Below are positions 1 through 9,030 of a stretch of DNA of 64,000 nucleotides, piece by piece. The position numbers and the translations under genes were made by a program. The stretch is from Agrobacterium sp. RAC06. Its GTDB lineage: Bacteria > Pseudomonadota > Alphaproteobacteria > Rhizobiales > Rhizobiaceae. The notes under the pieces were generated by a model. That model searched no databases. It saw only the letters and a program-made list of their open reading frames with translations, and had not been told where the DNA came from. How positions within the stretch are numbered: position 1 is the stretch's first letter; each line of letters starts with the position of its first letter. The stretch covers positions 496,001 to 560,000 of the forward strand of contig NZ_CP016499.1 in the NCBI RefSeq assembly GCF_001713475.1, in the 5' to 3' direction.

Positions 1-54
1 CAAAATTCTTTGACATAAGTTTTTCCGGCAACGTTTCAGTGAGGGAGGAGACTC

Positions 55-1290
55 ATGAATTTTCGTAGCTTTGCGGCAGCTTTGGCCGCTACTGTTGTCA
101 TGCCGTTTGCGGCAGCGCAGGCCACCGATCTCGAAGTAACCCATTGGTGGACGTCGGGCGGTGAAGCCGCTGCTGTCGCCGAGCTTGCCAAGGCATTCGA
201 CGCCACCGGCAACAAATGGGTCGACGGTGCTATCGCCGGTTCCGGCGGTACCGCCCGCCCGATCATGATCAGCCGCATCACCGGTGGTGATCCGATGGCT
301 GCAACCCAGTTCAACCACGGTCGCCAGGCCGAGGAACTGGCTGAAGCCGGTCTGATGAAGGACCTCACGGCCGTCGCCGAAAAGGAAGGCTGGAAGGACA
401 TCATCAAGCCGGCAAGCCTGCTTGAAAGCTGCACGATCGACGGCAAGGTTTACTGCGCCCCGGTCAACATCCACTCCTGGCAGTGGCTGTGGCTTTCGAA
501 CGGAGCATTCGAAAGTGCGGGCGTCGCCGTGCCGAAGAACTGGGACGAATTCGTCGCGGCAGCCCCCGCACTTGAAGCGAAGGGCATTATTCCGCTCGCC
601 GTTGGTGGTCAGCCGTGGCAGTCGGCTGGTGCCTTCGACGTTTTGATGGTCGCCATCGCTGGTAAGGAAACCTTCGAAAAGGTGTTCAAGGACAAGGATG
701 CAGACGTTGCAGCCGGTCCTGAGATCGCCAAGGTGTTCGCCGCTGCCGACGATGCGCGCAAAATGTCCAAGGGCTCCAACGTTCAGGATTGGAACCAGGC
801 TACCAATCTGGTCATCACCGGCAAGGCCGGCGGCCAGATCATGGGTGACTGGGCACAGGGCGAATTCGCTCTGGCCGGTCAGGTTGCCGGGAAGGACTAT
901 ACCTGCCTTCCGGGCCTCGGCGTGAACGAGATCATCTCGACCGGCGGTGACGCATTCTACTTCCCCGTCCTCGATGACGAAGAAAAGTCTGCTGCCCAGG
1001 ACGTTCTGGCTGCCACCCTGGTTGCACCCGCAACACAGGTTGCGTTCAACCTGAAGAAGGGCTCGCTGCCGGTTCGCGGTGACGTCGATCTCGCTGCTGC
1101 CAACGACTGCATGAAGAAGGGCCTCGACATTCTCGCCAAGGGCAATGTCATCCAGGGCACCGACCAGCTGCTTTCTGCCGACAGTCAGAAGCAGAAGGAA
1201 GACCTCTTCTCGGAGTTCTTCGCCAATCCGTCCATGACCGTCGAAGATGCGCAGAAGCGCTTCGCCGACATCATCGCTTCCGCTGATTAA
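55..1290 (+). CDS. ABC transporter sugar-binding protein (CUT1 type)
   Basis: Periplasmic solute-binding protein that captures a sugar or oligosaccharide and delivers it to the permease pair encoded next. The first 23 or so residues form a Sec signal peptide (basic start, Ala/Leu/Val core, AQA-like cleavage region), and the mature protein opens with LEVTHWWTSGGE, typical of family 1 binding proteins. Its 411-residue length fits the family. The ATG follows a clear GGAGGAG Shine-Dalgarno. A strong hairpin and a 165-base gap separate it from the permeases, which usually lets the binding protein be made in excess. Substrate is inferred only from the linked GH2 and GH43 genes. Confidence 0.9.
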   Translation: MNFRSFAAALAATVVMPFAAAQATDLEVTHWWTSGGEAAAVAELAKAFDATGNKWVDGAIAGSGGTARPIMISRITGGDPMAATQFNHGRQAEELAEAGLMKDLTAVAEKEGWKDIIKPASLLESCTIDGKVYCAPVNIHSWQWLWLSNGAFESAGVAVPKNWDEFVAAAPALEAKGIIPLAVGGQPWQSAGAFDVLMVAIAGKETFEKVFKDKDADVAAGPEIAKVFAAADDARKMSKGSNVQDWNQATNLVITGKAGGQIMGDWAQGEFALAGQVAGKDYTCLPGLGVNEIISTGGDAFYFPVLDDEEKSAAQDVLAATLVAPATQVAFNLKKGSLPVRGDVDLAAANDCMKKGLDILAKGNVIQGTDQLLSADSQKQKEDLFSEFFANPSMTVEDAQKRFADIIASAD

Positions 1291-1302
1291 TCGCGGGTGA
1301 CC

Positions 1303-1332
1303 TGTCCAGCCAGGGGCGACCCTGGCTGGACA
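1303..1332 (+). promoter_or_regulatory. Intercistronic hairpin after binding-protein gene
   Basis: Perfect 13-bp stem (1303-1315 with 1320-1332) and a GCGA tetraloop, starting 13 bases after the binding-protein stop. No T-run follows, so it looks like an mRNA-stabilising or partial-termination structure rather than a simple terminator. Such hairpins commonly raise binding-protein levels above permease levels. Confidence 0.7.
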
Positions 1333-1455
1333 TAGGCCATTTTCGACCCGGGGTAGGGCGTCGAGCCCATGTGCCGGCTGCGTGCGGGAAGCGTGTGCGT
1401 TTCAGCGTGACGGCCTTGGTACGACACCCGTGTCCAGGACGAGGAGGACTGACCC

Positions 1456-2358
1456 ATGGCGAGCCCGTCGCATGCTGGTCGACCCAACAAGCTGTTTCGC
1501 AATCTGAACGCCAAGATCGCGTCCATTCCAATGGTGCTGACCGCCATGGTCATCTTCCTTGGAGGGACAATCTGGACGGTCGTCTATTCCTTCACCAATT
1601 CGCGGCTTTTGCCGCGCGCCAACTTCATAGGCTTCGAGCAGTATGAACGTCTGTGGGATGCGCCGCGATGGATCATTTCGATCCAGAACCTGGCGATCTA
1701 CGGGATACTCTCGCTGATCTTCTCGATCGTTATCGGGTTCCTACTGGCAGCGCTGATGGATCAGAAGATCCGTTTCGAAAACGCGTTCCGCACGATCTTT
1801 CTCTATCCCTTCGCGCTGTCCTTCATCGTCACCGGTCTCGTCTGGCAATGGATCCTCAACCCGGATTTCGGGGTGCAGTCGATCGTGCGGTCGTTGGGCT
1901 GGGAGACCTTCACCTTCAACCCGCTCTACAATTCGGAGATCGTCATCTACGGCATCCTGATCGCCGGTCTGTGGCAGGGCACGGGTCTCGTCATGTGTCT
2001 GCTGCTCGCGGGTCTGCGTGGCATCGACGAAGACATCTGGAAGGCCTCGCGCGTCGACGGCATTCCCATGTGGAAGACCTATCTCTTCATCATCATCCCG
2101 ATGATGCGCCCTGTCTTCATCACCACGCTGGTCATCATCACATCCGGCATCGTCCGCCTCTACGACCTCGTCGTCGCCCAGACCAGCGGCGGCCCCGGTA
2201 TCGCCTCCGAAGTCCCTGCCAAATACGTCTACGACTATATGTTCCAGGCACAGAATCTCGGCCAGGGCTTCGCCGCATCGACCATGATGCTGCTGACGGT
2301 CGCGATTATCATCATCCCCTGGGCCTATCTCGAATTCGGAGGAAAGAAGCGTGGCTAA
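1456..2358 (+). CDS. Sugar ABC transporter permease (MalF-like)
   Basis: Inner-membrane permease of the CUT1 importer, 300 residues with about six transmembrane helices. The first helix begins near residue 30 (MVLTAMVIFLGG). The EAA loop that docks the ATPase is visible around residues 190-210 (EDIWKASRVDGIPMWKTY). The ATG has GAGGAGGA upstream. It overlaps the next permease gene by 8 bases, indicating translational coupling. It pairs with that permease to form the channel. Confidence 0.9.
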   Translation: MASPSHAGRPNKLFRNLNAKIASIPMVLTAMVIFLGGTIWTVVYSFTNSRLLPRANFIGFEQYERLWDAPRWIISIQNLAIYGILSLIFSIVIGFLLAALMDQKIRFENAFRTIFLYPFALSFIVTGLVWQWILNPDFGVQSIVRSLGWETFTFNPLYNSEIVIYGILIAGLWQGTGLVMCLLLAGLRGIDEDIWKASRVDGIPMWKTYLFIIIPMMRPVFITTLVIITSGIVRLYDLVVAQTSGGPGIASEVPAKYVYDYMFQAQNLGQGFAASTMMLLTVAIIIIPWAYLEFGGKKRG

Positions 2359-3310
2359 TCCCGGTTCTCTCAACGCTACCGCCGCCGGTTTCGACGCGGT
2401 CTCAAATCAGGTTGGCTCCGATCATGTCGGGTCGGGCCCACGCGGTGCCAAGCCGAAGCGCACCTTCTCGGGGCGCAACATCATGCTCTACGGGTCGCTG
2501 ATCTTCTTTGCGATCTACTATCTGATCCCGCTCTACGTGATGATCGTGACGTCGCTGAAGGGCATGCCGGAGATCCGTCTCGGCAATATCTTCTCGCCAC
2601 CGATGGAGATCACCTTCGAGCCGTGGGTCAAGGCCTGGGCAACCGCCTGCACCGGCCTGAATTGCGACGGCCTGTCGCGCGGGTTCTGGAATTCGGTCCG
2701 GATCACCGTGCCTTCGACGCTGATCTCGATCCTGATCGCCTCGGTCAATGGCTATGCACTCGCCAACTGGCGCTTCAAGGGTGCGGAACTGTTCTTCACG
2801 ATCCTGATCATCGGCGCCTTCATTCCCTATCAGGTGATGATCTACCCGATCGTCATCGTGCTGCGCGAACTCGGCATCTACGGCACGCTTACCGGCCTTG
2901 TCGTCGTGCACACCATCTTCGGCATGCCGATCCTGACGCTCTTGTTCCGCAACTACTTCACCTCGCTGCCGGAAGAGCTGTTCAAGGCCGCCCGTATCGA
3001 TGGGGCGGGGTTCTGGCAGATCTATCTCAGGATCATGCTGCCCATGTCGCTGCCGATCTTCGTCGTCGCCATGATCCTGCAGATCACCGGAATCTGGAAC
3101 GACTTCCTGTTCGGCGTCGTGTTCACCCGACCGGAATACTACCCGATGACGGTCCAGCTCAACAACATCGTCAACTCGGTCCAGGGCGTGAAGGAATACA
3201 ACGTCAACATGGCCGCAACACTTCTGACCGGCGCCGTGCCGCTCATCGTCTACTTCATTTCCGGACGCCTCTTCGTCCGGGGCATCGCCGCCGGCGCAGT
3301 CAAGGGTTAA
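2351..3310 (+). CDS. Carbohydrate ABC transporter permease (MalG-like)
   Basis: Second inner-membrane permease, 319 residues, with a hydrophilic N-terminal tail of about 45 residues and about six helices. The EAA motif region reads EELFKAARIDGAGFWQIY (about residues 212-229), the ATPase-contact loop of the MalG family. It starts inside the previous gene behind GGAGGAAAG and ends only 4 bases before the ATPase gene. Substrate follows that of the binding protein and cannot be read from this sequence. Confidence 0.9.
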   Translation: MANPGSLNATAAGFDAVSNQVGSDHVGSGPRGAKPKRTFSGRNIMLYGSLIFFAIYYLIPLYVMIVTSLKGMPEIRLGNIFSPPMEITFEPWVKAWATACTGLNCDGLSRGFWNSVRITVPSTLISILIASVNGYALANWRFKGAELFFTILIIGAFIPYQVMIYPIVIVLRELGIYGTLTGLVVVHTIFGMPILTLLFRNYFTSLPEELFKAARIDGAGFWQIYLRIMLPMSLPIFVVAMILQITGIWNDFLFGVVFTRPEYYPMTVQLNNIVNSVQGVKEYNVNMAATLLTGAVPLIVYFISGRLFVRGIAAGAVKG

Positions 3311-3314
3311 GCTC

Positions 3315-4403
3315 ATGTCGCATAGTGTATCGATCAAGGACCTCTCTTTGAGCTTCGGCGCCGTCAAGGTGCTGGAAAACCTCAATCTCGACATTGTCGA
3401 CGGTGAGTTCATCGTTCTCCTGGGCTCATCCGGCTGCGGCAAGTCCACGTTGCTCAACTGCATCGCGGGACTGCTCGAGCCGACCGACGGGCAGATCTTC
3501 ATCAAGGGCAAGAACGTCACCTGGGAAGAGCCCAAGGACCGCGGCATCGGCATGGTGTTCCAGTCCTATGCGCTCTATCCGCAGATGTCGGTGAAGAAAA
3601 ACCTCTCCTTCGGCCTGCAGGTTGCCAAGATGCCGAAGGACGAGATTGAAAAGCGCGTCCAGCGCGCCGCCGACATCCTGCAGATCGGTCCGTTGCTCGA
3701 CCGCAAGCCCTCGGCACTTTCCGGTGGTCAGCGTCAGCGCGTGGCGATCGGTCGTGCCCTGGTGCGCGACGTTGACGTCTTCCTGTTCGACGAGCCGCTT
3801 TCCAACCTCGATGCCAAGCTGCGCTCGGAACTGCGTGTCGAAATCAAGCGCCTTCACCACAGCCTCAAGAACACGATGATCTACGTCACGCACGACCAGA
3901 TCGAGGCGCTGACGCTTGCCGACCGCATTGCGATCATGAAGAGCGGCGTCATCCAGCAGCTCGCCGATCCGAACACGATCTACAACCAGCCGCGAAACCT
4001 CTTCGTCGCCGGCTTCATCGGCTCGCCGTCGATGAATTTCCTGAATGGTGATCTCGTCAATGAAGGCGGCGAGGTCTTCTTCCGCACCCATGACGTTATC
4101 TTCTCTTTGAAGGGATATCGCTCGGCGGAGCCTCTGACCGGCGGTCGCAAGGTGGTGCTCGGCGTACGTCCGGAGCATATCAAGGTCGATGAAGAGGCCG
4201 GTATCGGCGAGCTGCACGAGGCGATCGTCGACATCGAGGAGCCGATGGGCGCCGACAACCTGCTCTGGCTCAAACATGCCGGCCACACCATGTCGGTCCG
4301 CATCGGCGGCACCCGCCGTTATGCGCCGGGCGCCAAGGTTCGCCTCGGCTTTGACATGGAAGTCGCCTCCCTTTTCGATGCGCAGACCGAAGAGCGCATC
4401 TGA
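3315..4403 (+). CDS. Sugar ABC transporter ATP-binding protein (UgpC/MsmK family)
   Basis: Cytoplasmic ATPase that powers the importer, 362 residues. Walker A GSSGCGKST lies near residue 37, the Q-loop in MVFQSYALYP, the signature LSGGQRQR near residue 135, Walker B DVFLFDEPLSNLD, and the H-loop in YVTHDQIEA. The C-terminal third is an OB-type (TOBE) regulatory domain, as in MalK/UgpC. It is the fourth gene of the transporter operon and is followed by a rho-independent terminator. Confidence 0.93.
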   Translation: MSHSVSIKDLSLSFGAVKVLENLNLDIVDGEFIVLLGSSGCGKSTLLNCIAGLLEPTDGQIFIKGKNVTWEEPKDRGIGMVFQSYALYPQMSVKKNLSFGLQVAKMPKDEIEKRVQRAADILQIGPLLDRKPSALSGGQRQRVAIGRALVRDVDVFLFDEPLSNLDAKLRSELRVEIKRLHHSLKNTMIYVTHDQIEALTLADRIAIMKSGVIQQLADPNTIYNQPRNLFVAGFIGSPSMNFLNGDLVNEGGEVFFRTHDVIFSLKGYRSAEPLTGGRKVVLGVRPEHIKVDEEAGIGELHEAIVDIEEPMGADNLLWLKHAGHTMSVRIGGTRRYAPGAKVRLGFDMEVASLFDAQTEERI

Positions 4404-4417
4404 CACGTTCCCCCCTG

Positions 4418-4448
4418 CGTCCCGGCCTGTGACCGGGGCGCCTTTTTC
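4418..4448 (+). terminator. Rho-independent terminator after the ABC transporter genes
   Basis: GCGTCCCGG (4418-4426) pairs with CCGGGGCGC (4434-4442), nine pairs including one G-U, 7-base loop, followed by C and five T. It lies in the short gap before the beta-mannosidase gene, so the downstream catabolic genes are probably read by partial read-through or from their own promoter. Confidence 0.7.
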
Positions 4449-4466
4449 TTCTGCAGGACTGTCGTC

Positions 4467-6926
4467 ATGACCCAGAATGCCCACAACGGCGCCATCGATC
4501 TTCACGGCGAATGGCGTCTTTCGTCCGCCAACGGCGATCATCAGGCGGCGATCACGCTGCCGGGCGATGTGCATTCGGCGCTGCATGCCGCAGGCCTGAT
4601 CCCCGATCCCTATTTCGGTCGCAACGAAGAGGTCGTGCAATGGGTTGCCGAGCGCGACTGGGTTATCGAACGTCAGGTCGTCGTTCCCGATATTTCCGGC
4701 AGCTGGTATCTCGACATCGACTATCTCGATACGGTCGCCGTCGTCTTCGTCAACGATGTGCCGGTGCTATCCGCCGACAACTGTTTCCGCCGCTATCGCC
4801 CCGATGTCAGCCACGCGCTGCAGCCGGGCGAAAACACCGTCCGCATCGTCTTCCATTCCAGCATCTCGGCTGGCGCCGAACGCCAGGCCCGCCAGCCCTT
4901 CTATATTCCGTATTCGACTGCGAATTCCCCGATCCCCAACGGCAACATGCTGCGCAAGCCGCAATGCCATTTCGGCTGGGACTGGAACATCGCGATCGCG
5001 CCGCTCGGCATCTACGGTACGCTTTCGCTGAAAAAGCTCGACCCGGCCCGCATCGAGCATGTCGAGACGGAGCAGGTCCACTACGCCGATGGCCGCGTCG
5101 AGCTCAAGGTTACCGCTACCATCCATTCCGCCGAGCCAGCCGTGGTGCCGATCCACTTCGCACTCGACGCCGATCGTGTGCGCCTGGATGTCGGCATTTC
5201 CGCTGGCGAGACGAAGGTCGTGCATGTCTTCGAGATCGAAAACCCGCGGCTCTGGTGGCCATCGGGCTCCGGTGAGCAGGCGCTCTATACGCTGACCGTC
5301 GACCTGCCGAGCGAAACCGTGACCCGCCAGATCGGCCTTCGCACCGTCGAACTGATTACCGATCCGGACGAGGCCGGCAGCCGCTTTGCGCTCAAGGTCA
5401 ACGGCCGCGAGATCTTCTGCCGTGGCGCCAACTGGATCCCGGCGGATGCGCTGTTCTCTCGGTCGTCGGAGGAGAAGACCACCGATCTGCTGAATTCCGC
5501 CGTCGCCGCGCATATGAACATGATCCGTATCTGGGGCGGTGGCTTCTACGAGGCCGACTGGCTTTACGACCTCTGCGACCGGCTCGGCCTGATGGTCTGG
5601 CAGGACTTCATGTTCTCTTGCAACCTCTATCCTTGCACCGACGACTTCCTCGACAATGTGGCCCACGAGGTCGAATACCAGGTCAAGCGGCTCTCCAGCC
5701 ATGCCTCCATCGTCATCTGGTGCGGCGACAACGAGCTCGTCGGTGCGCTCACCTGGTTTCCGGAATCTCGCGACAACCGCGACCGCTATCTCGTCGCCTA
5801 TGACCGCCTCAACCGTGTCATCGAGCAGGGCGTCAAGAAGACTTATCCCCAGGGAATCTGGTGGCCGTCGAGCCCGGCCTCGGGCTATCTCGACTATGGC
5901 GATGCCTGGCATGCCGATGGCTCCGGTGACATGCATTACTGGTCGGTCTGGCACGAGAACAAGAGTTTCGATAATTACCGAACTGTCAAACCGCGCTTCT
6001 GCTCGGAGTTCGGCTTCCAGTCCTACACGTCGCTGCCGATCATCGAGGGTTTTGCCGACAAGGGCGACATGAACATCGCTTCGCCGGTGATCGAGCTTCA
6101 CCAGAAGAATGCCGGCGGCAATGAGCGGATCGCGGGCACCATGTTCCGCTATTTCCGTTTTCCCAAGGATTTCGCCAATTTCGTCTATCTGAGCCAAATC
6201 CAGCAGGGCCTCGCCATCAAGACGGCTGTCGAATACTGGCGCTCGCTGAAGCCCCATTGCATGGGCACCATCTACTGGCAGCTCAACGACACTTGGCCGG
6301 TTGCTTCCTGGTCCAGCCTCGACTACGGCGGCAGCTGGAAGGCGATGCATTACATGGTGCGGCGCTTCTTCCAGCCGGTCTCGGTCGCCGCCATCCCGTC
6401 CGAAGACGGCAGCACCATCGCGCTCTCCATGGTCAACGACACGCTCGATACCGTCACCATCGACGCCAATCTCTTCGTTTTGACGCTGTCCGGCGATCGC
6501 ATCCCGCTCAAAAGCGTGCAGGGCGATTGCGACCCTGATACGGCCGACGTGCTCGTCACGCTCGATGCCAGTGAGATCCCCGCCGACGGTCTGCTCGCAT
6601 GGAGCTTCACCGCTTCCAACGGCATGAGCGGCGAGGGGCACTTCCTCAATGGCACCTACAAGGCGCTCGACCTAGAACCCTCGCGTTTGGAAGTCTCCGT
6701 TTCCCCGACCGGCGACGGTGCGTTCGAGGTGACCGTCACGTCCCAAGCCCTCGCACTTTTCGTCATGCTCGAAAGCGCGACCCCTGGCCGCTATTCGGAC
6801 AACGCCTTCGACCTTTCGGCCGGCGAGAGCCGCCGCATCACTTTCAAACCGGATGCCGCGCTGCCCGCAGGCACCCTGCCGGCGTTCCGCATCTACGATC
6901 TCTATAGCTGCCAGTCGGAGGACTGA
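4467..6926 (+). CDS. Glycoside hydrolase family 2 protein (beta-mannosidase-like)
   Basis: Intracellular exo-glycosidase of 819 residues, a usual length for GH2 beta-mannosidases. Layout: N-terminal sugar-binding jelly roll (about 10-180, with the QCHFGWDWNIAIAP segment typical of beta-mannosidases), an immunoglobulin-like domain (about 190-290), a TIM barrel (about 300-640) and C-terminal beta domains. The barrel shows the acid/base Glu in WCGDNELVGA and the nucleophile Glu in FCSEFGFQS. No signal peptide is present, so it probably acts on short oligosaccharides brought in by the transporter. Mannoside specificity is inferred from family resemblance. Confidence 0.85.
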   Translation: MTQNAHNGAIDLHGEWRLSSANGDHQAAITLPGDVHSALHAAGLIPDPYFGRNEEVVQWVAERDWVIERQVVVPDISGSWYLDIDYLDTVAVVFVNDVPVLSADNCFRRYRPDVSHALQPGENTVRIVFHSSISAGAERQARQPFYIPYSTANSPIPNGNMLRKPQCHFGWDWNIAIAPLGIYGTLSLKKLDPARIEHVETEQVHYADGRVELKVTATIHSAEPAVVPIHFALDADRVRLDVGISAGETKVVHVFEIENPRLWWPSGSGEQALYTLTVDLPSETVTRQIGLRTVELITDPDEAGSRFALKVNGREIFCRGANWIPADALFSRSSEEKTTDLLNSAVAAHMNMIRIWGGGFYEADWLYDLCDRLGLMVWQDFMFSCNLYPCTDDFLDNVAHEVEYQVKRLSSHASIVIWCGDNELVGALTWFPESRDNRDRYLVAYDRLNRVIEQGVKKTYPQGIWWPSSPASGYLDYGDAWHADGSGDMHYWSVWHENKSFDNYRTVKPRFCSEFGFQSYTSLPIIEGFADKGDMNIASPVIELHQKNAGGNERIAGTMFRYFRFPKDFANFVYLSQIQQGLAIKTAVEYWRSLKPHCMGTIYWQLNDTWPVASWSSLDYGGSWKAMHYMVRRFFQPVSVAAIPSEDGSTIALSMVNDTLDTVTIDANLFVLTLSGDRIPLKSVQGDCDPDTADVLVTLDASEIPADGLLAWSFTASNGMSGEGHFLNGTYKALDLEPSRLEVSVSPTGDGAFEVTVTSQALALFVMLESATPGRYSDNAFDLSAGESRRITFKPDAALPAGTLPAFRIYDLYSCQSED

Positions 6927-6989
6927 CAGGCGACACAGATAAGGCCCTGGGCGCCCGATCCAGGACCAAACGAGGAGGAGACTACCCCC

Positions 6990-7751
6990 ATGACCAAACT
7001 CGGCTTCCAACTTTACAGCGCCCGCAATTTCCAGCCCTTCAGCGGCATCTATCCGAAACTCCAGGCCGTTGGTTACAGTGAGGTCGAGGGTTACGGCGCC
7101 CTCTACGCGTCGCTTGCCGACGGTGAGCTCGACGCCTTCCGCAAGGAACTCGACGACAACAGCCTGACCATGCCGACCGCCCATTTCGGCCTCGACATGA
7201 TCGAGAACGACCCGGCCCGGGTCATCAAGATCGCCAGGACGCTTGGCATCGAGGCCGTCTACTGCCCCTATCTGATGCCCGACCAGCGTCCCTCGGATGC
7301 GGCCGGCTGGTTCGCCTTCGGCCAGCGCCTGCAAGCGGCGGGCAAGCCGCTGCGCGATGCGGGCCTCGTCTTCGGCTGGCACAATCACGACTTCGAATTT
7401 GCGGCCCTGCCGGATGGATCGACGCCGCAGGAGCAGATCTTCGCCGGCGGTCCCGAGCTCGACTGGGAAGCCGATATCGCCTGGGTCATCCGTGGCGGTG
7501 CCGATCCCTTCTCCTGGATCGAAAGCTACGGCAAACGCATCAGTGCCGTGCATGTAAAGGATATCGCCGCCGCAGGTGAAAACACCGAGGAAGACGGCTG
7601 GGCGGATGTTGGCCATGGCACCGTCGACTGGAAGGGCCTGATCGCGGCGCTGAAGAGCACCCGCGTCAAGCATTTCGTCGTCGAGCACGATAATCCCAAG
7701 GATATCGACCGGCTGATCACCCGTTCGATCGCTTCCTTCAACACCTATTGA
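6990..7751 (+). CDS. Sugar phosphate isomerase/epimerase family protein
   Basis: Xylose-isomerase-like TIM barrel enzyme, 253 residues. Metal-ligand segments are recognisable: GWHNHDFEF (about 129-137), the Glu/Asp in LDWEADIAW, HVKD (about 187-190) and VEHDN near the end. Family members isomerise or epimerise free or oxidised sugars and often act with Gfo/Idh/MocA dehydrogenases, as here with the next gene. A GAGGAGGAGA Shine-Dalgarno lies upstream. The exact substrate cannot be assigned. Confidence 0.82.
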   Translation: MTKLGFQLYSARNFQPFSGIYPKLQAVGYSEVEGYGALYASLADGELDAFRKELDDNSLTMPTAHFGLDMIENDPARVIKIARTLGIEAVYCPYLMPDQRPSDAAGWFAFGQRLQAAGKPLRDAGLVFGWHNHDFEFAALPDGSTPQEQIFAGGPELDWEADIAWVIRGGADPFSWIESYGKRISAVHVKDIAAAGENTEEDGWADVGHGTVDWKGLIAALKSTRVKHFVVEHDNPKDIDRLITRSIASFNTY

Positions 7752-7779
7752 ACCCATCGCAGCAAGCAGGACATTTCCC

Positions 7780-8913
7780 ATGGCACGCGAACTCGGCGTC
7801 GGCATCATCGGATCCGGCAATATTTCCACCACCTACTTTTCGCTGGCGCCGCTGTTTCGCGGCTTGAAGGTCGTCGCATGCGCCGACATCAATATGAGTG
7901 CGGCGCAGCTGCGCGCCGAAGAATACGGCGTCAAGGCGCAGACCATCGACGAGCTGCTGGCCAATGACGAGGTGGACATCGTCGTCAACCTGACGATCCC
8001 GGATGCGCATTATCCCGTCTCAAAGCGCATTCTCGAAGCCGGCAAACATGTCTATTCGGAAAAGCCGCTGGTGCTCTCGCTCGAACAGGGCGAGGAGCTT
8101 CGCAGCATCGCCAAGGCCAAGGGCCTGTCTGTCGGTTGCGCACCGGATACTTTCCTCGGCGGTGCGCACCAGCTGGCGCGTGACTATATCGACAAGGGCG
8201 GCATCGGCCGCGTCACGTCGGGCACTTGCCATGTGATGAGCCCCGGCATGGAGATGTGGCATCCGAACCCGGACTTCTTCTTCTTGCCCGGCGGCGGCCC
8301 GGTCCTCGACCTCGGCCCCTATTACATCGCCAACCTGATCAACCTGATCGGCCCGGTGAAGCGGGTGGCAGCCCTGACCTCCATGGCGAACGAGACCCGG
8401 ACGATCACCAGCCAGCCGCGCAGTGGCGACGTCATCCCGGTCAAGACCCCGACCAATATCCATGCGCTTCTGGAATTCCAGAACGGCGCGACGATCACGC
8501 TCTCGGCCAGCTGGGATGTCTGGAGCCACCGCCACGCCAATATGGAACTCTACGGCACCGATGGCTCGCTCTACGTGCCCGATCCGAACTTCTTCGGCGG
8601 CGTCGTCGAGGCTTCCGGCCGCAACAAGGACATCCAGCCGCTCGAAGCCTGGGATCATCCCTTCGGTCGCAACAACCAGGAAAGCCCGCAAGGTCCTCGC
8701 GCCAACTACCGCACGGCCGGCCTTGCCGACATGGCGGTCGCGATCCTCGAAGGCCGCGATGCCCGCTGCTCGCTGGACCGCACGCTACACGGCGTCGATG
8801 TCATGGTGTCGATCCTGAAGTCCGGCGAGACGGGTGAATTCGTAACCCTGTCGACAACCTGCACTCAACCGGCTGCCCTGGGTATCGACGAAGCGCAGGC
8901 TCTGCTTAGATAA
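7780..8913 (+). CDS. Gfo/Idh/MocA family oxidoreductase
   Basis: NAD(P)-dependent sugar or cyclitol dehydrogenase, 377 residues. A Rossmann fold starts at once with GVGIIGSGNIS (about residues 6-16). The family motif YSEKPLVLS (the EKP lysine) is near residue 90, and a long C-terminal beta domain holds the substrate site. It sits 28 bases after the isomerase gene, consistent with a shared pathway that oxidises and epimerises the imported sugar. Substrate unknown. Confidence 0.87.
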   Translation: MARELGVGIIGSGNISTTYFSLAPLFRGLKVVACADINMSAAQLRAEEYGVKAQTIDELLANDEVDIVVNLTIPDAHYPVSKRILEAGKHVYSEKPLVLSLEQGEELRSIAKAKGLSVGCAPDTFLGGAHQLARDYIDKGGIGRVTSGTCHVMSPGMEMWHPNPDFFFLPGGGPVLDLGPYYIANLINLIGPVKRVAALTSMANETRTITSQPRSGDVIPVKTPTNIHALLEFQNGATITLSASWDVWSHRHANMELYGTDGSLYVPDPNFFGGVVEASGRNKDIQPLEAWDHPFGRNNQESPQGPRANYRTAGLADMAVAILEGRDARCSLDRTLHGVDVMVSILKSGETGEFVTLSTTCTQPAALGIDEAQALLR

Positions 8914-8946
8914 GGGGGAGCTATGCCCATCATCCGGCTGCCGCCT

Positions 8947-8994
8947 CCTTCTCCCCGCCTGCGGGGATAAGGTCCCGGCAGGGGGATGAGGGGC
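8947..8994. repeat. Intergenic palindromic repeat, family A copy 1
   Basis: A CTTCTCCCCGC..GCGGGGATAAGG hairpin followed by a CCCGGC...GATGAGGGGC tail. The same element, on the opposite strand, occurs twice inside the uvrB coding region (41003-41055 and 41284-41338). Here it occupies the gap between the Gfo/Idh gene and the aldo/keto reductase gene. Confidence 0.7.
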
Positions 8995-9030
8995 AAGCAA
9001 CAAGCGTCTGCATCCGGGAGAGAACCATCC

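Noticed and set aside
1..54. TTGACA at 10-15 as the promoter of the transporter operon
   Set aside because: A -10 at normal spacing would leave almost no leader before the Shine-Dalgarno and no good -10 is present; the real promoter is probably upstream of the window.
4767..6641. 624-codon open frame antisense to the GH2 gene
   Set aside because: Shadow of a well-supported enzyme gene; the product has no recognisable fold.
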